Assembly (NCBI GenBank): GCA_963693305.1
Contig: OY855908.1
Span: forward strand, 24,764,493 to 24,828,492
DNA: 64,000 bases
Source: Meandrina meandrites
Lineage: Eukaryota > Cnidaria > Anthozoa > Scleractinia > Meandrinidae
Direction of reading: 5' to 3'
Shown here: in pieces, positions 1-13,400 of the stretch
Position numbering within the stretch: position 1 is the first letter of the stretch
Layout: each line of letters opens with the position of its first letter
The notes under the pieces: generated by a model
What the model was told of the DNA's origin: nothing
The model's input: the letters and a program-made list of their open reading frames with translations, nothing else
Database searches by the model: none
Translations under genes and position numbers: made by a program

Positions 1-634
1 TTTTTCATACGGTCACTACCAACGTAATTTTTGGTAAATTTTCTACTTTTAGCGCTTTTTCGAAAATCTCCAAAACGGCTCCAACGATTTTTTTAAAACT
101 TTCACAACACATGCTTGATAATACAAAGAATTTAATTCCAAAGTTTTATTAACGTTGATTTACTGGAACGCGTCCAAAGTTATCCTTAAAGAAGGCGTTC
201 GAACCGACGAAAAAGCTGCGTTACAAATTCAGCTTTCGTAAATTATGCTAAAATATTCAATCGATGTTTTTTACATTCCATCTTGATAAATACAGTTCGT
301 TGCTATTGTTTTCAATATTGTGTTTTTTTCCCTCACTCTTTTGCTCACTCGATGGAATGTAAAAAACACTGATTTGAATATTTTAGCATAAAATGTAAAC
401 GCTGAATTTGTAACGCAACATTTTCGTCGGTTCGAACGCCTTCTTTAAGGATAAATTTGGACGTGTTCCAGTAAATCAACGCTAATAAAACTTTGGAATT
501 AAATTCTTTGCATTATCAAGCATGTGTTGCGAAAGTTTTAAAAAAATCGTTGGAGCCATTTTGAGGATTTTCGAAAAAGCGCTAAAAGTAGAAAATTTAC
601 CAAAAATTACATTGGTAGTGACCGTATGAGAAAA
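1..634. mobile_element. Long foldback (inverted-repeat) element, left end cut by window
   Basis: Positions 1-282 are repeated as a reverse complement at 351-634, with only scattered mismatches and a 68-base loop (283-350). The outermost matched bases are CATACGGTCACTACCAA at the left and TTGGTAGTGACCGTATG at the right. The arms make up almost the whole element, as in foldback elements or large MITEs. No transposase ORF is present, so it is non-autonomous. The left flank is outside the window, so no target-site duplication can be checked. Confidence 0.8.
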
Positions 635-3499
635 TGCAATTCTCGGGATCGCGAAAACGAAAATCAACAAAACTTTCACGGCGACGAGAGATAAGTTAAA
701 TACACATTTTGGTGTTATTTCGAAGTAATTTCATCAGAGCAGTGTCTACGTCTCGGTCCGTTTATCATTATAATGCAAAAAGCATGGTTTGAAATATATT
801 TTCGATTTATTCGAAATCAAACATACAGATTTTTTTTATTCTTGTTTATTTGATGTGCAGTACACCATAGTTTCAGATACTGGTGTTAGTTTTTTTACGT
901 CAAATCTTATTTACATAGAATTCAAGTTTAACTGATATCTTGTTTTTCTGTTTATCGTTGCCATGGAAATATCGATTTTCCTAAAAAAATATATTATATC
1001 AAACTTCAATCCAATTCCAATATCTGGTGTAAATTTCACATCGATTCGAGTCCGGGAAGTTTGCTAAACGGCCAAATGAAAATGTTTGGTATGGTCCAGA
1101 AAAAACCGCTGTAGAGAGACACCTTAACCGCGGGAATGACAACTTGTGAAGAAAGTGAGCAGCAGAAAATATTTCTTCGTTATTATTTTTCACCCCATCA
1201 CTTCAGAGATTTTTTCTTACATCAAAAAAATGATCTGGACATTTCACATCAACTTAAACGAGGATTGCATGAAAAGGCGCCAAAATCTTTGGCACGCTGT
1301 TCACGTTAAAAGCTGAATGAAATGCGCAAAGAACGCTGCTGAAGAACATAGATCTTCGTGGATATTTCTCGCTCTATTTACCCATCTACATCATGGAAAC
1401 TCATTCGAAATCATTTAAGAAAACCTTGTAACTTGAAGATCCCAAGTGATTGCGGACTTAAACATGATATATCGGACTTAAACATGATATATCGGACTAC
1501 GAGTCAAAAGAGCGATGCCCAGGGTTCGACCTGCGGCTGAGCAAGGCTGAAAATCACTGAATTGAGCTCAAATAAAAGTGAACTTAAAGCCGATCAAGTG
1601 CACAGAAGCGAAGGATAAAAGACTGTTAAAGGCTACACCGATGGAAAGAGAGAAATTGATCTTCGTTGATAATTCATACAATGTATATATCGGTGGTGTT
1701 AGAGAAAGCTTACAACGAAATTGCTGTGTTCTTCTCAGATATTATTGGGCTGGTTTGAAAGCTTTTCCCTGCAGAATATACAAGCCCCCTTCAATAATGA
1801 GGTAACAAACGTGAATGTATGCACTAAGCATAAGCCTAATTTTATACTGAGAGAATTTACTTCATTTATGAACAAATTTGAAGTTAAAAATTGAACTGTA
1901 ACCAGGATGTGACATAATAAAAGAGTAAAAAGCGTTCTCTGGTTAAAAAGAAAATGTAAGCTTTCGGCTATTATACTATAGCCTTTAACGAATATAAAAA
2001 TGGTAAGGGCGTGGTTGGAAATATATGCAGGGGAGGGTGTGAGAAGATTAAAAACTAAAAATACAATAGAAGTGTGAAAAGCTGAAAAATGGAGAAACGG
2101 ACAAAATAAAAATTACAATAAAATAGAATATTGTCGTTGTAACGGTTTAGAATTATTATCGGCGCCGACAGTTTTTGCAGTATGCTTTTCAGATCTTCCC
2201 GTAAATATTTATCAAACCTGTTCGTGTTTGTATATTTTATACAGACATTGTTTATTAAATATTTCGTTTAGACTAACTATTTTCTGTTTTAGTTAGTGGA
2301 GTTACCCGTGATGTTCACTATCGGATTTTGAAAACAAATTATTTAGCTTCACGGATCAAAATCACAATTTCGGCACGCTTGCATTTGTTTTGTTTCTCTT
2401 GTGTGCTTGGCTGAGTGAGTTCAGACTTTACCTACCGCATATTTATACTTACCAGAAATGAAGACAATTCATTCAGTTCTCTACATAAAATTCTCTTAGG
2501 TACATAGCAACGCGTACGATAAAACAGAATTTGTTAAGCATTCCACTAAACCGCAACGAAAAGAAGATATTCTAAGTTAGCGTGCACTACTTTCCAAATC
2601 ACAAACTGACAGAGTTTGTTTTGCCGCCTTGATTTTCTCAGTTTGCCGTGGCGTGAGGTGATTTTGTTTACTGTGTTTAGTAACGAGTTCACTATGTTTT
2701 TCTTATTTTGTTTTTGCCTTGAGTTGATTTTGTTGCCCTGACAGTTTTGTAGTAAATCACAACAAGGTGAAGATTCTTTTTACATTGAAAAACTCTTAGG
2801 AGGTCCGGGAGGTGTATTAATTAGTGTACAGAAAACGTTATAAATAGTTTAACTATAAAGATTTGTTTTGCGCCGAGGTGCGTACGTGAGGAACCCAATA
2901 AAATGCACTCGTCAATTTCCATTTTAGAACCTGTCAGTGACAGGCTGTCACAGGAAAGAAAATTCAGACGGGACCACGAAGTATACTGACGTCGCTTTCG
3001 TCAACCATGAGAGGTTTTTAACCATGAGCGATTAAAATTTAATTTGTACCTATATGGCCACTGTATAAGCTTAGAAATATAGTGTGGCTACTTGTTTAGT
3101 AATAAAATTAAGAAATGGGAGCTCCGCTTATAGGCCTGCCTAAATCTATATATTATAATTATTCAAAACCGTCTTGTTAAAGTGTAAAGAGCGACACAGC
3201 TTGAATGCATGGACTATTCAATACTGGCATTAAAACTCTTTCTACTAAATTTCTAGTGCAAAAACTGTCCCTTTCATGACGAACGTCATTTCAGTGAAAA
3301 TTCATTATGGCAATGTCAATGTACCGAGAAAAAGGTATCCAAAATTCAAGATTTTCCGAAGGTAACTCTGAGAACTAGGAAAAATTATCCGGAAAAGTGC
3401 AGATAAGATAGGTATCAGGGCTGTAATTCGTACTTAATAAAGGTGTTTCCCAATAGAAACCACGGCGACTATGCGATGACTATATTTTTTTTATTTCAG
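635..3499. other. Non-coding stretch upstream of the first visible sacsin exon
   Basis: I see no convincing gene here; the short ORFs do not resemble any family I know. It is probably intron or 5' flank of the sacsin-like gene, because the next exon begins in mid-protein. A small tandem duplication of CGGACTTAAACATGATATAT lies at about 1453-1497. The end of the stretch is a good polypyrimidine tract and acceptor (TTTTTTATTTCAG, ending at 3499). Confidence 0.5.
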
Positions 3500-4499
3500 A
3501 TTTACCGAGCATTCTCAGCGGCACAAAAATTGGCTTCATTGACCCACTCGAACAGTGCTTTAGTGAAGGACGACTAGACCGGAGAACGGGATACCGCTGG
3601 CGGTTGGACAAAGATCACGAAATTATGAACAGCATACCTGATCAGTTTGCACCTTACAAAGGGATATTTGATTGTACGGAGGAGGTCTTTTTCCAGGGTC
3701 ATTACAATGGAACACTGTTCCGTTTTCCGTTGCGAGCCATCACCTCCGAACTGTCGCAGACGTTGTATTCAGATGGCAAGGTGGAAAGACTGTTTAGTAG
3801 TGTTTTCGCTGATGCCCACCTGCTGCTCTTGTTTTTGAGGCATCTGGAATCTATTGAGCTTTACATCCGAGAGGAGTCAGAGTCTGAACCAAGGAAAATT
3901 TTTCAAGTAAAAATCAGCGAAGACAGCCTTCCATTGGTTCGTGATAAAAGAAGAAAGTTCTATGACGCAATCACACCTGGTCAACACATGCCAAAACCTG
4001 TCACGGTAACTTATCCAATCACAATTGAAGCAGCACATTTTTCGGCGGAGCGGATGGAAAGCAGCCCCGAACGGTATTCTTTTCTTGTTACAAGTTACTG
4101 TTGCGGAGGCGAGGTCTCGTTAAATTTTGAAAAGCTGTTGACAGACGAAGAACTCAGTTATTTACCGTCAGTTGGAGTTGCTATGGCAATACCACCAGAA
4201 CTCGGTCTACCAATACCTGACATTCAAGGACACGTGTTTTGTGTTCTTCCTTTGCCAGTACAAAAGAAGAGCATGACTGGTCTACCAGTGCATGTAAACG
4301 GATTTTTCTCATTGAGTCAGAACAGACGCCACATAAAGACACCTAATGCAGATCAAGAGAACGAAGGGAAGCTGAATGACAAGTCCTTGCTGTGGAACAT
4401 TTGCCTGTTGGAAGAAGCTGTACCAAAGGCATATGCCACAATGATAATGGAAGCCATCAATCGCGGGCGCTCTGATGTGCACTCAGACGTAGTCTACAG
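3500..4499 (+). CDS. SACS: Sacsin-like exon A: first sacsin repeat, C-terminal portion of its ATPase module
   Basis: The exon starts after TTTATTTCAG (ag at 3498-3499) with two bases of a split codon and reads LPSILSGTKIGFIDP, then DQFAPYKGIFDC and GTLFRFPLR. These are hallmark strings of the sacsin repeat after the ATP-binding N-box. Later motifs are HVFCVLPLP and GLPVHVNGFFSLSQNRR, the sacsin signature that precedes the middle region. It ends at ACAG before GTGAGG (donor at 4500). No ATG in this stretch is the real start; the reading frame continues unbroken to the acceptor, so translation begins in an upstream exon outside the window. Confidence 0.88.
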
Positions 4500-7400
4500 G
4501 TGAGGTTTTATAGTTTTGTAGTCTTTTCGTCAAATGATTCCAGTAAGAAATATTTGCTGCAACTCAGTATTGTCAGTGTAAAATTGGGAAATACCTGCTG
4601 ATGCAGTGAGAAGAGAATTATTTCTTCCAACGAAGCCATGCAACATGACCTGAAATTACAAACGCGTTCTGTGAGCCGATTTATTGCCAGCAGCAGGAAA
4701 CACTGTTAGGATCAAATAAAGTTTTTAACCCGGCACACTACTTCATTGAGGGTAAAGTGGTGGTGTGATGGGTAGCACGAGATTGAAAGGTGGATTGTTG
4801 GAACTTGGACCGGAATTGTAATTCGTACTAGCTGTTTCCTCCCAGGGGTGTAAAGAATATTTGGTATTTGCTGAAAAAAACTGACAGATTTTAAACCCGT
4901 CATTGACAAACGTCACCGCTATTGGGAGTGCAGTGGAATCCTGATTTCTCGTACCCTCGATTTCCCGAACCTCCTGATCACTAAAAGTCTTTTTTACAAG
5001 CAAACCTCGTTTCTCTTTCCAACTTGAACTTGAACTCTATCTTATTTTCTTAGATATATAATTACAATTACAATACGATTTGTTTGCCTCCGCAACTTAA
5101 TCCATTACTTCAGTTTTACCCGTAAATTCTCAAACCAATTTTCGTTTCCCTTGGAAGTTCGAGATACATGTATCAGGATTCCTCTACAGTAACAGCTTCG
5201 CACTACAACAAGCCTATTTGGATTAATAAATAATTGAATTAACATCAATTCTTCGGACGTTGTTTATTATTGGGTTTGCAACAATATAAACAAATTGTTA
5301 CTATGGCTTCCTTTGTGACACAGGGCGTGGCCAGTTATAGACGGCATTGAACACACGTGGAACAGACTCTTGAATCCCTTGTTCCAATTTTTGTTTACTG
5401 AAAGAATTGTGTACACGCAAGCTCACGGAGGAAAATGGCTGAGGGTGCAGGATGCCATGATCTTTCACCGACTTGAAGAGAACGACTCAAAGGAGTTAAT
5501 TGCGAGGATATTGCTCAAGGCAAATCAAAGTGTCACCCCTTTGCCAGAGCACGTTTTAAACGCAATAGCCTATTATACAACCCCGAGTACAGAGATCACT
5601 CCCGCTTTGGTGCGAAAAGTGCTGAAAGAAACCCCTACTTGCTACGGAACCCTACGTCACATGGAGAAGTTGTCCCTTCTCAGATTTGTTCTTAAAGATG
5701 ACATCTTTCCAGAGCTGCTCGGCTTAGAGCTTTTGCCCTTATCTGACGGGACCTTTACAACTTTCAAAACCTCCGAGGAGGCCATTTATATCACCACACC
5801 CAAGCATCCGCGAGAGCTATTCCCTGGCTTGCAGGAAAGGTTTCTCGACCAAGATGTCGATGAAAGCACTTTACGAAAACTTGAAACCGTTGCAAAGAAA
5901 GGTAAACATTTCTCATTTAGTCAATTTATTCGACTTAAAGTCAGTTGCAGTTTAGTTTTAGTACGTTAAAGTCAAGTGAGTCAAACTATCAAAGCTGACG
6001 TGGCTACCAACTATGAAATCACCTAGTAGATAGAAGATCGTTTGACTCATGGGGTCACTTGGAGGCATCTGCAAGAAAAAATACTTGAACCAACAATGCA
6101 ATGCGTTTTTCCCATCATCTGCTCTCTCTCTCTCTCTTACATTTTTCATTCTTTTTCAAGAAACCGAAGCATCTCCACGTTGCCATGCTTTGCAGTGTTT
6201 TTCTTGTGTTTGTCGTAATAAAAATACTCATTTTAGTGTGAATGAGAAGCATATAGTTATTAACAAAAAAAATTGCTATGGGTGGTTTTAAACTGATGCC
6301 AAAATATTTTCTTTCCTGGCAGAATGCACGCAAATACGTTTCCTTTGCAAAGATGATGTACCTGCGCTACTACGCAAGGCATTACCAGAGGAATGGTTTA
6401 AAGGCGACAATGCTGAATGGTACCCTGACGATGAAAACTATAACCATCCCTCACGAGATTGGCTCACAGGCGTGTGGCACTACCTGAGAGAAACGTTTGT
6501 TATGGCAGATGACCTCTGTAGACTTGGAAACCTCCCTTTGATTCCACTTGATCTTTCGCAAGTCCCTGTCATTTTAACGAAACTAACGAAGCCATCGAAA
6601 GTTGTTGTAACAAGGCTGAATGGTGTCCGTCTTAGTAGTTCAATGGTTGAAGTGTTGAAGGTTCTTGGCGTAATTATCATGCAGGAATGTCCAGTAAACC
6701 TCCATCCAACCCTGTTGCAAACATTTGTCCAACCACCATCTATCCAAGGCGTTTTACATGCTTTGACGACTTGCTCCTCCACTATGACCGTTGGAATGGT
6801 CTCTGCAATACTGCTAGAGAAGGTGGATAATGATGGTAAACGGTCTTTACGGAATTTTATTTCTAAAGCTGCGTCGTTAAATCACAAAGAGAAGGAACTT
6901 CTCCTCTGTTTTCCGCTGTTTGAGACTCTGTCACAGACGTTCGTGTCAAAGAAAGAGGGCCTTCGTGCAGCACCAGAGGACATGCTCCCAGTGTCTCCCC
7001 GCCGAGAATTCATTGGCATCAAAGATGACGACGCCAAGCGATTGGTGCGTATGCTAGACATAAAAGTACCAACGCTTACTGAATTTTTGTGCGAAGAAAT
7101 ATTTCCGGATGTCAAAGAGGGGCGCTATTCTGAAGAAGAGATTGACAAACTCATGGCCTTTGTGTTGGAGCGATATCATTATCACGTTGGTGTCGACGCC
7201 AGATTTGAAGATAAGATTAAAGACGTACCGTTTGTGCCAACCAGAAGTGGACGGACGAGAGCCTTGGACTTGTTTGACCCCAGGAAAGACCTGTTGAAAA
7301 CATTGTTTGCTGGTGAAGATGTTTTTCCTATTGGAACGCAGTATACTGACCCTGCAGTCCTCGTTATTCTAGAGAAACTTGGCATGAAAAGCGAGGGCAT

Positions 7401-10400
7401 GATCACCGCCCAAAACCTCTACCAGACTGCCAAAAACATTATTAACACTTCAAGCATTTCCACAGCAAGGCAAAAGTCTAAGGCGATCATGGCGTATTTG
7501 ACCAGCAATCCGAAGAAACTTGAAGACCCTATTTCTGGAACATCTTTAGGATTACTGCTTCAAGATATTGCTTGGATTACTATTCTGAAACAAAAGCCTC
7601 GTGGTTTTCCTGAGAGCCTTCAATTTTGGGGAGAAAAAGAAAAAGAAAGGAACTTCTGCAAGCCCACAGAAGTTACGAGTGTAGAGCAAGGTAACCTCAT
7701 TGGATCAGTACAGCCGATCATTGAAGTAAATTCATCATTAGCCCGTTGTTTTGGCTGGGACAAGAATCCTTGCGTACCGTACGTTGTTGAGCACTTAAAA
7801 AATGTGGTCGCTAACTACAGCAGGGATGAAAAGCCACATTACGTTCTGATGCTCAAAGACATCTACTCTTTCCTAAGTTCTGTGGATCATGGAGACGTCG
7901 CGAAGGCCTTGCAAGAAATTGAGATTCCTGGTTGGATTTGGAATGGAGACGGATTTTCCTCACCTAATGTCATGCTTTCGGTGAAACCTTCCATTGATCT
8001 TTCACCTTACATTTTCGCCCTTCCTTCGGAGATGATTCAGTACTCTGAATTGTTCTCTAAGTTTGGAATGCGGGAACAATGTGACGTCTCGTTCCTGCTT
8101 GATGTCCTCGGCATGATTAAAGAAAAGTATGACAGCCAACCCGAGGCTGCAGATGTCAAAAAGGACCTGCATTTATCAATTGATATATTGAATGAAGTGA
8201 AGCCAGATGTTGGTAAACAATTACCGCCTGACCATCAAGAGAAGATTCTTCTTCCAACCTATGTCGAAGGAGATGCGTATCTCAAGCTCGCGCCAGTTGA
8301 AAGGTGTATGTATTGTGAAGACGGGTGGCTAGATGCTGACACTGATGACGAAGAGATGGACTACTTCATGGTACATCCAAACATCCCTAACAGTACAGCC
8401 GAACTTTTAAATGTTCGAACCCTAAGTAACTGCATGTTAGATCCCGACGAGTTAGCAGTGGGCGAAGAGTTTGGACAAGAAGAAAAACTCACTCGAAGAC
8501 TCAGTAGACTTCTGGAGGACTACACCGATGGATTTGCAGTACCTAAAGAGCTTGTTCAAAACACAGACGATGCTGGTGCCACTGAAGTCAGGTTCCTGTA
8601 CGATGAAAGAACTAACGAGGATGCCTTAACCTGCCTGATTGACGAAGGAATGAGACACTGCCAGGGGCCTGCACTGTGGGTTTACAACGATGCCGAATTC
8701 AAAGATGAAGATTTTGAAAACATAACAAAATTGAGCGGTGCTACAAAAGAGCATGACACTGAGAAAATTGGAAAGTTTGGTCTTGGATTTAATGCTGTGT
8801 ACAACCTCACAGATGTACCCATGTTCGTGAGCAGAAATCATTTTGTTATTTTTGATCCCAACACTTTTTATCTCGGAAAAGCCATTAGGAACAAGAACAA
8901 ACCAGGAATGAAGATCAACACTAATAGAAACACAAAGAAATTGCGAAAATTTCGGAATCAGTTCAAGCCGTTCAATGGTATTTTTGGCTGTGATCTTCAT
9001 CTAGACAAAGCCGAAAACTCGTACCAAGGAACGCTTTTTCGCTTTCCATTACGGACCAAAGAGCAAGGCATAAAAAGTGAAATCAAGCAAAGTGATTACG
9101 ACTGTACGCAAGTTAAAGAACTGTTGCAACTTTTCATTCGTGGAGCTGGATCGTTGCTTCTCTTCACACAGAATGTTCGTTCTGTCAGCATTTTTCATTT
9201 GTCCAGTGAGTGTACTGAACAGCCAAAGCCAACAAAGATTTATGAAGTCACCAAATCGTTATCAGAAGCTGGAATTATAAGGGAATTGTCCGGTCCAACC
9301 AACCTCCCACCTGCTGCTAGCAATTTAAGTGCTGAAGATCAGTTCTTTTGGAGACAATGCAACTTTCTTCGGGCATCATCTGACATCGCCAAGTACAACA
9401 AAGATGCCGTCAACTCCAACACGGTTCTGTTACGTTCCGCGCTTACAATCGACATCAACACTACAATGACGGAATCCGGGCATCGCTTCTTTGAAAACAA
9501 AGTTCATTTACCCGGTGATGTTGAGACGTGGCTTGTCGTTTCTTCTATGGGCAAGGGTCAAGCAATGCAGTTTTCAGAGAAAGATAAGAGTCTTCTTCCA
9601 TCAGCAGGAGTTGCTGTTCAATTGTCGCGTAGTGATCCTCTCTTGCCAGTACCTGTTTGTGATGGTTTTAGTGGATCAGATCACAAGGGAAATGTATTTT
9701 GCTATCTTCCACTCCCAATTCACAGTGGTCTACCTGTACACGTTAATGGAGCGTTTTCAGTTGCCTCCAACAGACGAAATTTAAAGGAAAAAACAGAGGA
9801 TGACAAAGGCAGTATTGGTGTAGAGTGGAACAATGTTCTTTTGAAAGATTCTGTTTGTTCAGCATATTTAGACCTTCTCGAAGACTTGAAGACAGCTACA
9901 GAAGTCTCTAAGCAATACCAGTTCCATTCACTGTGGCCCAAGTCTTGTGAAGTAGAACCAAACTGTGATCCCCTCGCACGTTCATTTTATGAACACCTTG
10001 CAAATGGAAGTACTTCCCTTTTTTCGGATGGCGACAAATGGGTAGCCATTGGTGAAGTTGTCTTTCTCGAACCACAGTTTCGTAAGGATACCAAAGTAGG
10101 AGACATTTCCTTTGAAGTTCTACAGTTGTTAGCCAAAGACAAGGGAACTGTAATTGATCTTCCTGGTGATGTGTACCAGTCGTTTGTAAACTATGGTCTT
10201 TCAACAGAAGTCCAGGCCAGAAGCTACAACAAGGTCAGGTTCTTTCGTGAATTGTTTTTCCCACATATTGGTTCTGTGCCCGCACACTTTAGAGACAACT
10301 TGGTGTTGTATGCTCTGAATGTCGACAGTGAAGACTTTCGTAATATGGTTAAGACCTATCCTTGCATTCCAGCATCACCCCATGGCCAGGAACTCAAATG

Positions 10401-13400
10401 CCCAGGTCAACTTGTCCATCCAGACAGACACGCAGCGTCACTATTTTGTCCTGAGGATGGACGATTTCCTTGCGGCACTAGAGCAACATTTTTGGATCCG
10501 TTACAACTTTTTAAACTCAAGCAACTTGGAATGTCGACGGATGATCTCTCATGGCTTGAGATTGCAGAAAGGGCAGAAAGCGTGTACGATTTGAATCGAA
10601 GTTGTAGCCATGCAGCATTAGAAAGGGCGAGGAAGTTGATAGTATTTCTGGAGGAAAAGCTGGAGCAGGATGATCAAAGCCTTTCAAGCCCGGGTGCCAT
10701 TCAAACTCGTCTTTTACAAGCTAAATTTCTTCCAGTTCTCAAGAAGCCACAGACGTTTCCTCTAAAATGGGAAGGCAGTCAATTTGAAGATGGGACTGAA
10801 CGTGCCTTTGTGTCCCCTAACAAATCCTTTTTGCGGGATAAAATGTACCTTGTGTGTTGTACTGAACCAATAGTAGACGTACGTATCCCACGAAATGTAA
10901 AACGGTTTTTGAAATTCAACGACCGCCAGGCTACTACAACGCATGTGATGTCCCAAATAAATGAAGCTATATCTACAAAAGTAGACATCTCAGGAACTGA
11001 AGAGGTGAGAAAGGTGTGCAACGCATCTTACAGCTTTCTTCAGGACGCTCTTGAGAATGATGAAATCCAAATAGCCCAATTTCTTCAAGGGAAAAAATTC
11101 ATTCTTATGAGAAATGAGTTTGTGTATGCAAATCAAGTGGCATTCTCTCTGCCCTGCGATTGTTCGCCATATCTTTACAAGGTTCCAGAAGAACTGTCCA
11201 GGTTTTCAAGGCTGATGAAAGCATCTTCTGTAAGAGATGTATTCGAGGTGAAAGATTTCATATGTGGTTTGGAACAAATAAAGAAAAGTTTTGGAGAACG
11301 ACAGATGGACAAGCGGACACTTCATGTTGCAGTAAACCTAGCCATTCAGTTAGGGGAAGCGTTAAAAGCCCCTGGAGTTGAGTTCACAACAGACAACAAG
11401 AGGACATTAATTCATCTTCCTAACTCTAATAGGGTAATGCGACCCGTTAGTGAGCTTTGTATAAAAGATTGTCCTTGGATTCCAGGTGGTCTTGGCGTGC
11501 AGTTTGTCAGTCCACAGATTCCTTGCACAACAAGTATCGAATTGGGTGTCAAAACACGAAGAGAAGAGGCATTAAGTCATCATGCATTGGGTCTGTCATT
11601 TGGACAAAAAGAGAAGCTAACAAATCGCTTAAAACGAATTCTCACCGGCTATCCATGTGGAAAAGAGCTTTTGAAAGAACTGCTCCAGAATGCTGATGAC
11701 GCGCAGGCAACTGAGATTTGTTTCATAAAGGACCCCCGCAGCCATTCTAAGGAGCGAGTATTTGATGACAGCTGGATGCCATTACAAGGGCCTGCGTTAT
11801 GTGTGTACAACAACAAGCCATTCACGAAGGCCGATATTGAAGGCATACAAAACCTCGGGGAAGGTAGCAAAGGAAACGATCCAAACAAAACAGGCCAGTA
11901 TGGTGTCGGTTTCAATGCTGTCTATCACCTTACTGACGTGCCTTCGTTTATGTCCAGTGGTGAAGAAATTGGAGACGTTTTGTGTGTATTTGATCCACAT
12001 TGCCTGTACGTTCCTGATGCCAGTCCTGAAGAACCAGGCAGAATGTATACAGAAGTCACAAAGTTGAAGGGCCTGTTTCCGGATGTTTTTATCTGCTACC
12101 TGGAAGAACGTTTTCCCATAGAAAATTCTACCATGTTTCGATTTCCCCTAAGGACGCAAGAAATGGCAGATACTTCCAAATTATCCTCCACTCCAGTTAC
12201 GCTGGAAGCATTGGATGAAATGATGGAAGCGCTGAAGAAAGAGCTCTTTGAAGTTCTAGTGTTTGTGAACAATGTGAAGAAGATCACATTGTGTGACATC
12301 GACGAAAGAAGTGGTCAAGTAGTGAATTCATACTCAGTTGAAGTAGTGATGACCGTGGCAGATGAAGTCAAAAGACAAAAATTTGCCACCTACATCAAAC
12401 AGATTGGAAAGCTAGACGATCAAAGAAATGACTTTTCTCCCAACAATATCAAGGTGGAAAAGTGTAGCTATGTTCTGAACTTAAGAGATAGCCTCGGCAA
12501 TGAAGAAAGGTGGTTTATTGTCCAGAAAATTGGCTTGGAGAACGAAGTGCAAACAAGCATCCATGGTGCTTACAGAAATCGCGACCTGGGGATGCTTCCT
12601 CGAGGTGGTGTTGCTTGCCTCTTGGAAAAAAAATCAAAAGTAAAGGAGCCACAGTGGAGAAAACGTAAAGTTTACTGCTTTCTTCCACTTCCATTAGAAA
12701 CGGATCTTCCAGTTCACATCAATGGTCATTTTGCACTGGACCATGAAGCCAGGAGAGGTCTATGGAGAGATGAAAGTGGTGGTTATCGGAGTGACTGGAA
12801 CAGCACTTTACTGAAAGATGTGATAGCCTCATGTTATCTCACAATGTTGGATGAGGTGAGGAGCTTCCTTCAACTGCCAGTCTTGCCAACAGTCAATGTG
12901 AGATGCAGTAAAAGTGATTTGATTGAAAAGCTTAAAGCTTATGAGAAGCTGTTTCCATTCCGCATTAACTTTCTTGATCCTTACTGGCAGGCGCTAGTTA
13001 CATCTGTGTATCGTGGAATGGATAACAAGCACCTGCGGTTTCTTCCAGTGGTGCGAGAGGCATCGGATGGTTCTACGCAGGTTGTTGAACTGACATGGCT
13101 TCCTGCAACTGGCACTGGAAGAGACAAAGCATTCTTTACCAATCGTGAAACTAATCGCTGTTTTGCTAGACACCAGAAAGTTTTTGCTGGTGGAAGGAAA
13201 GACGACAGTGAGGAGAATCGCCAATCGTTCGAGAGAATTTTGCTTCAAACAGGCTTTAACCTTGTGCAATTTTCAATACTGGTCTTCGAAGCTTTGCGCT
13301 ATTCTAGTGTCGACTGTTGTTGCATAACTCCTCATTCTGTAATAGAGTTCTACAAGACCTTTAACCATCAAGATCCCCTTTGCAGGATTGGATCTTTCCC

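Noticed and set aside
3604..3606. TTG at 3604 as a start codon for the first sacsin ORF
   Set aside because: The open frame extends upstream to a good acceptor at 3499 and the upstream residues match sacsin, so it is internal.
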